NCBI GenBank assembly: GCA_017442025.1 | Contig: JAFSBD010000023.1 | Location: forward strand, 1-8,138 | Reading direction: 5' to 3' | DNA length: 8,138 nucleotides | From: Clostridia bacterium | Lineage (GTDB): Bacteria > Bacillota > Clostridia > Oscillospirales > QAKW01 | Shown: in pieces, positions 4,860 through 8,138 of the stretch | Layout of the letters: each line of letters begins with the position of its first letter | Numbering within the stretch: the first letter of the stretch is position 1 | Notes under the pieces: generated by a model | What the model saw: the letters and a program-made list of their open reading frames with translations, nothing else | What the model was told of the DNA's origin: nothing | Database searches by the model: none | Program-made: the position numbers and the translations under genes

Positions 4860-6548
4860 GTGAGAGAACTTTATCTTGACATAATGGAAAAATCGCTGTC
4901 GGCCTATACCGAGAAACGGATACGGGAATATATCGATGAAGTAAAGCGCAACGGTCTTACCGAGCACGGTTTTCCGCGCCTTGGCGCCAATATCGGCATC
5001 CTTATGGCGCACGGCAGACGGCTTGAACTTAAAAGCACGTTTGTTGAGATCATCGACCTTTGCTTATACGGGTTTGCCCACCCGCAAAACAAATCAAAGG
5101 GAGGAAATAACTTTTCCATCCGCGAGGTATGCCACGCATTGATGGAGCTTGAAAAAACGGACGTATTCCGTATGGAGCAGTTATCACAATGGAAAGAAAA
5201 GCTTGCCGCGCTGGATATTCCAAAAAGCTACTCCCACATTGTGTCCAAAGAAAACCCAACCCCTGCCAATTGGGCATATTTTGCTGTGCTTAGTGAGCAG
5301 GCAAGAGGCCTTTTGTGCGGTATTCCCACCGATGCCTTCCTTGAGCATCAGCTCCCATCCCAACTGCTTCGCCTTGATGAAAACGGAATGTATCGAGATC
5401 ATAGTCTGTCGGGGCCGCATCAACCAATGGTGTACGATCTGGTCGCGAGAAATTTGATCGGCTTATCGCTGTTTATGGGATACGACGGAAAATATACAGC
5501 AAGAATTGAGAAAATGATGCGGGATTCGGATGATCTTACCCTTAAAATGCAGTCGGTCACAGGAGAACTCGCTTTTGGTGGACGGAGCAATCAATGCATC
5601 CACAACGAGATGCTGCAGGCAAATTATTACGAACTGCGAGCCACACTTCTTAATAAAGAAGGCAACATTGAAAAAGCAGTTCTATTTAAAGCGGCGGCGA
5701 AGAAGGTGGCCGAAGCCTGTATGCGGTGGCTTCAGGAAAAGCCTATGAGCCATATCAAAAATCATTTTGATCCCGATTTGCAATTGGGGTGTGAAGGCTA
5801 TGCATATTTTAATAAATATATGATAACGGTGGCTTCCAATGCGTATCTTGCTTACCTTGTGGCCGATGATCGCATTGAGCCGACCGCTGCACATTCTGAT
5901 CTTGGCCGTTTTATTGCCGAAACAGGCGAAGATTTTCATAAGGTATTTATGAATGCAGGCGGTTATTTTCTTGAATTTGACTGCAATGCAGATACCGCCT
6001 ATGATGCCAACGGCTTGGGTCGTGTTCACAAGAAAGACTGCGACACAAGAGTGTGTCTTTCGGTGCCGTGCCCTGCAGGGAAAACCGCCTATAAGCTTGA
6101 AACACCGAACCCGCACCCCTTATCGATTTGCGGCTATAAAAATACAGCCGACCGTATCATCTGCTCGGCTGAGGGCGGTGTAAAACACGTTTTAATTTCA
6201 AAAAACGAATGCGACAGTCAATGCACGGGAACCTTTGATTGCGTTTTGAACGAAGAACGGTTGTTTACCGAAAAATGCACCGTGTCAAGCGGTGGAGTTG
6301 ATCTCGCCTTTTCGGGTGCTGATGGGATTTTGGTTCCTGCCTTCTTGTTTGACGGAGCAAAAGAGACCGATATCATCGTATCAGACGGTCAAATCGTTAT
6401 AAAATACAACGGCAGCTTTTGCAAATATACGTTCGAGGGCGAGCCGCAGGATTACGGGGTATTCTTCAATCGTAACGGTCGCTACCGTGCCTACAGCATC
6501 GCAACCGATCGGCTTCATATTGAGATGGGTGATGTAAATGAGTTATAA
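4860..6548 (+). CDS. Uncharacterised protein, probable (alpha/alpha)-toroid carbohydrate-active enzyme
   Basis: A 562-residue protein without signal peptide or membrane segment, hence cytoplasmic. The first 370 residues are helix-rich with short conserved-looking stretches: PANWAYFAVLSEQ (135-147), HSLSGPHQPMVYDLVARN (181-198), GELAFGGRSNQCIHNEM (235-251) and GCEGYAYFNKYM (310-321). The last 170 or so are beta-rich, beginning around AYDANGLGRVHKKDCDTR (380-397). Such a layout, toroid plus beta-sandwich, is seen in heparinase II/III-like lyases and in several glycoside hydrolase families, and GRSNQ-type motifs remind me of GH154-like proteins. I cannot prove the family from sequence alone. Candidate catalytic groups are H181, H187, Y192, D193, R242, H248 and E250. 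The start is GTG at 4860, with GAGGTGA (4844-4850) containing the upstream stop, 9 bases away. The end overlaps the next gene by 11 bases. Neighbours and the AraC regulator suggest that it acts on an imported saccharide. Confidence 0.7.
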   Translation: MRELYLDIMEKSLSAYTEKRIREYIDEVKRNGLTEHGFPRLGANIGILMAHGRRLELKSTFVEIIDLCLYGFAHPQNKSKGGNNFSIREVCHALMELEKTDVFRMEQLSQWKEKLAALDIPKSYSHIVSKENPTPANWAYFAVLSEQARGLLCGIPTDAFLEHQLPSQLLRLDENGMYRDHSLSGPHQPMVYDLVARNLIGLSLFMGYDGKYTARIEKMMRDSDDLTLKMQSVTGELAFGGRSNQCIHNEMLQANYYELRATLLNKEGNIEKAVLFKAAAKKVAEACMRWLQEKPMSHIKNHFDPDLQLGCEGYAYFNKYMITVASNAYLAYLVADDRIEPTAAHSDLGRFIAETGEDFHKVFMNAGGYFLEFDCNADTAYDANGLGRVHKKDCDTRVCLSVPCPAGKTAYKLETPNPHPLSICGYKNTADRIICSAEGGVKHVLISKNECDSQCTGTFDCVLNEERLFTEKCTVSSGGVDLAFSGADGILVPAFLFDGAKETDIIVSDGQIVIKYNGSFCKYTFEGEPQDYGVFFNRNGRYRAYSIATDRLHIEMGDVNEL

Positions 6549-7272
6549 ATCAGGTCTTTGCTCTGTATCTTTCCGAAAAAACACACCGGAAGAGATATTA
6601 CAAACGATGAAAACAGCGGGGTTGGAGATTATTGAATGGGGAAGCGACGTCCATTGTCCTCCCGAGAAGGCAAAGCAGATCGCAAAGCTTCAAAAGCAGT
6701 ATGGCATCCGGTGTTGTTCCTACGGCACGTATTTCAAGATCGGTGTTACGCCTATAAATGAACTTGAAAAGTACATCGTTACGGCGAAAACGCTTGGTAC
6801 AAACGTGCTACGCTTGTGGTGCGGAGATAAAAACAGCGAAGATTACACAGAAAGCGAAAAGAGAGAACTTTTCGCTGCTTGTAATGCGGCCGCGGAAATT
6901 GCCAAAGCGGAAGATGTAACCCTTTGTATGGAATGTCACATCAACACCTATACCAACCGAAAAGAAGCTGCCCTGGAACTGATGGTGGCTGTAAACAGCC
7001 CCCATCTCAGAATGTATTGGCAGCCGAATTCGTTCAGAAGTGAAGAAGAAAACACCCTATATGCCAAGTTGCTCTCTCCGTACACTGTGAATATACACGT
7101 TTTTAATTGGAACAAAAAAGAAAAGTATCCTTTAAGATTTGCAAAGGATATTTGGAAAAACTATTTAAGCTGTTTTGATGACAATAAAAATCTGCTTTTG
7201 GAATTTATGCCGGATGGCAGAATAGAGTCCCTTGAAACCGAAGCGGAGGCATTAAAGGAGATCTTAAAATGA
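6538..7272 (+). CDS. Sugar isomerase/epimerase-type TIM-barrel protein
   Basis: A 244-residue protein of the xylose isomerase-like TIM-barrel superfamily (AP-endonuclease-2 fold), near the typical length. Barrel strands ending in likely metal or substrate ligands can be followed: GLEIIEWG (28-35, E33), LCMECH (129-134, E132), VNIHVFNW (184-191, H187) and LLLEFMPDG (219-227, E222). The strand that usually supplies an aspartate reads MYWQPN (159-164), with Q162 near that place, a variant also present in some family branches. Such enzymes isomerise or epimerise sugars and sugar acids, and some relatives do dehydration or elimination on oxidised sugars. The ATG at 6538 overlaps the end of the preceding gene by 11 bases, with GAGATGGGTG upstream inside it. 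Its own TGA overlaps the ATG of the next gene (ATGA). This tight coupling implies consecutive steps of one pathway. The specific substrate is not recognisable. Confidence 0.85.
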   Translation: MSYKSGLCSVSFRKNTPEEILQTMKTAGLEIIEWGSDVHCPPEKAKQIAKLQKQYGIRCCSYGTYFKIGVTPINELEKYIVTAKTLGTNVLRLWCGDKNSEDYTESEKRELFAACNAAAEIAKAEDVTLCMECHINTYTNRKEAALELMVAVNSPHLRMYWQPNSFRSEEENTLYAKLLSPYTVNIHVFNWNKKEKYPLRFAKDIWKNYLSCFDDNKNLLLEFMPDGRIESLETEAEALKEILK

Positions 7273-8138
7273 AAAAGATATATTTGTGCACAAATCGTAA
7301 AAACGTGAAAAATGTTTATGCCACCGATGATACTGTATACACCAAGGATGACGTACTGTCCGAGCCCGAAAAGTTTAAAGCCACCGAATACGTTTTCTCC
7401 ACTTGGGGTATGCTTACCTTTACCGAAGAGGAAATAAAACGCTGTTTGCCAAGCCTTAAAGCGGTGTTTTACGGCGCCGGTTCTGTTCAGGCCTTTGCCC
7501 GCCCCTTCCTGAACTGCGGTATCAAAGTCTTTTCTGCATGGGCGGCCAATGCCGTACCCGTTGCCGAATATACCGTGGCGCAGATCATTCTGGCCAATAA
7601 AGGCTTTTTCAGCAGCAGCCGCCTTGCAAAAACGGGGGACCGCAAAGCCGCTTCCCAATGCTTCCGCGGATACCCCGGCAACTATGATGTGAAGATCGGA
7701 ATCATTGGAGCAGGTATGATCGGCAAGCTGGTCATAGATATGCTTAAAAGCTATAACCTTGAGGTGCTGGTGTTTGACCCGTTTTTGCCCGATGAGAAAG
7801 CCAAAGAGCTTGGGGTTCAGAAGGTCGGTCTTGAAACGCTTTTCAAGGAGTGTCAGGTGGTATCCAACCACCTTGCCGATAATGAGCAAACCAAAGGACT
7901 GCTTGGTGGCGATCTCTTTGAAAAAATGTTTTCTTATGCCACATTTTTGAACACCGGACGAGGTGCGCAGGTGGTTGAAAACGATTTGATCGAAGTGCTT
8001 AAAAACCGCCCCGATCTTACCGCTATTCTGGATGTTACTTTCCCTGAGCCACCGACAGATGATAGCGCGTTCTACACACTGCCAAACTGCATTCTGACGC
8101 CTCATATCGCAGGAAGCGCAGGCAACGAGGTGCGCCGA
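7269..8138 (+). CDS. D-2-hydroxyacid dehydrogenase family protein (3' end cut by window)
   Basis: The first 290 residues of a D-isomer-specific 2-hydroxyacid dehydrogenase; only a few tens of residues should be missing. The NAD-binding domain (about 100-280) has VKIGIIGAGMIG (141-152) with the GxGxxG loop at 147-152. D170 at the end of the next strand (VLVFDP) favours NAD over NADP. Catalytic residues are in their usual places: R231 in NTGRG (228-232), E260 in DVTFPEPP (255-262) and H279 in TPHIAG (277-282). The N-terminal substrate-domain half contains FYGAGSVQAFARPF (67-80). It is likely to oxidise or reduce a 2-hydroxy/2-oxo acid or a related sugar acid. The ATG at 7269 overlaps the previous stop as ATGA, with AGGAG (7257-7261) upstream. 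In a sugar operon it may convert an intermediate made by the TIM-barrel protein. The family is broad and the substrate cannot be named. Confidence 0.9.
   Translation, partial: MKKIYLCTNRKNVKNVYATDDTVYTKDDVLSEPEKFKATEYVFSTWGMLTFTEEEIKRCLPSLKAVFYGAGSVQAFARPFLNCGIKVFSAWAANAVPVAEYTVAQIILANKGFFSSSRLAKTGDRKAASQCFRGYPGNYDVKIGIIGAGMIGKLVIDMLKSYNLEVLVFDPFLPDEKAKELGVQKVGLETLFKECQVVSNHLADNEQTKGLLGGDLFEKMFSYATFLNTGRGAQVVENDLIEVLKNRPDLTAILDVTFPEPPTDDSAFYTLPNCILTPHIAGSAGNEVRR

Noticed and set aside
5682..6116. Minus-strand open frame of 144 codons
   Set aside because: It is antisense inside the 562-residue protein gene, with basic, low-complexity composition typical of shadow frames.
7161..8105. Long open frame of 314 codons on the minus strand
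   Set aside because: It lies antisense to the dehydrogenase and the end of the TIM-barrel gene, which have clear family motifs. Its translation shows no recognisable domain, and it is best explained as an out-of-phase shadow.

Overview
The window looks like chromosomal DNA of an anaerobic, low-to-moderate GC Firmicute, most likely a gut-type member of the Clostridia. The evidence is strong GAGG-type ribosome binding sites, TATAAT-like promoters, a Clostridia-style TraX-like membrane protein, radical SAM enzymes and AraC-type sugar regulation. Organism assignment is inference; there is no rRNA or other marker gene here.

Left part (1-3080, all transcribed leftward). A two-gene cassette encodes two radical SAM enzymes: a MoaA/SPASM-like protein with three CxxC pairs at its C-terminus (2212 to 1310) and, 7 bases on, a HemN/HemW-like protein (1302 to 49). 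The cassette is bracketed by two near-identical copies of an intergenic module. Each copy has a perfect hairpin, a short T-run and the beginning of a promoter, so the module seems to end one transcription unit and start the next. Further right lies a TraX-family integral membrane protein (3071 to 2349) with its own promoter.

Right part (3259-8138). An AraC-family regulator (4064 to 3273, leftward) is divergent from a rightward operon of at least four genes. These encode a YczE-like multi-pass membrane protein, a cytoplasmic protein of about 560 residues that resembles (alpha/alpha)-toroid carbohydrate-active enzymes, a sugar isomerase/epimerase-type TIM barrel, and a D-2-hydroxyacid dehydrogenase family protein cut by the window end. 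Stop and start codons overlap or nearly touch, so translation is probably coupled. The 132-base divergent region carries two 14-base direct repeats exactly 21 bases apart. They overlap the regulator's own -35 and abut the -35 position of the operon promoter, the classic geometry for an AraC-type operator.

Working model (inference): the AraC protein senses a sugar or glycan fragment and switches on a small intracellular catabolic operon. In it the toroid protein would release or process a sugar from an imported oligosaccharide, and the TIM barrel and the dehydrogenase would convert the product. The substrate is unknown, and no classical transporter is present in the window. I see no rRNA, tRNA, CRISPR array, phage gene, transposase or riboswitch.
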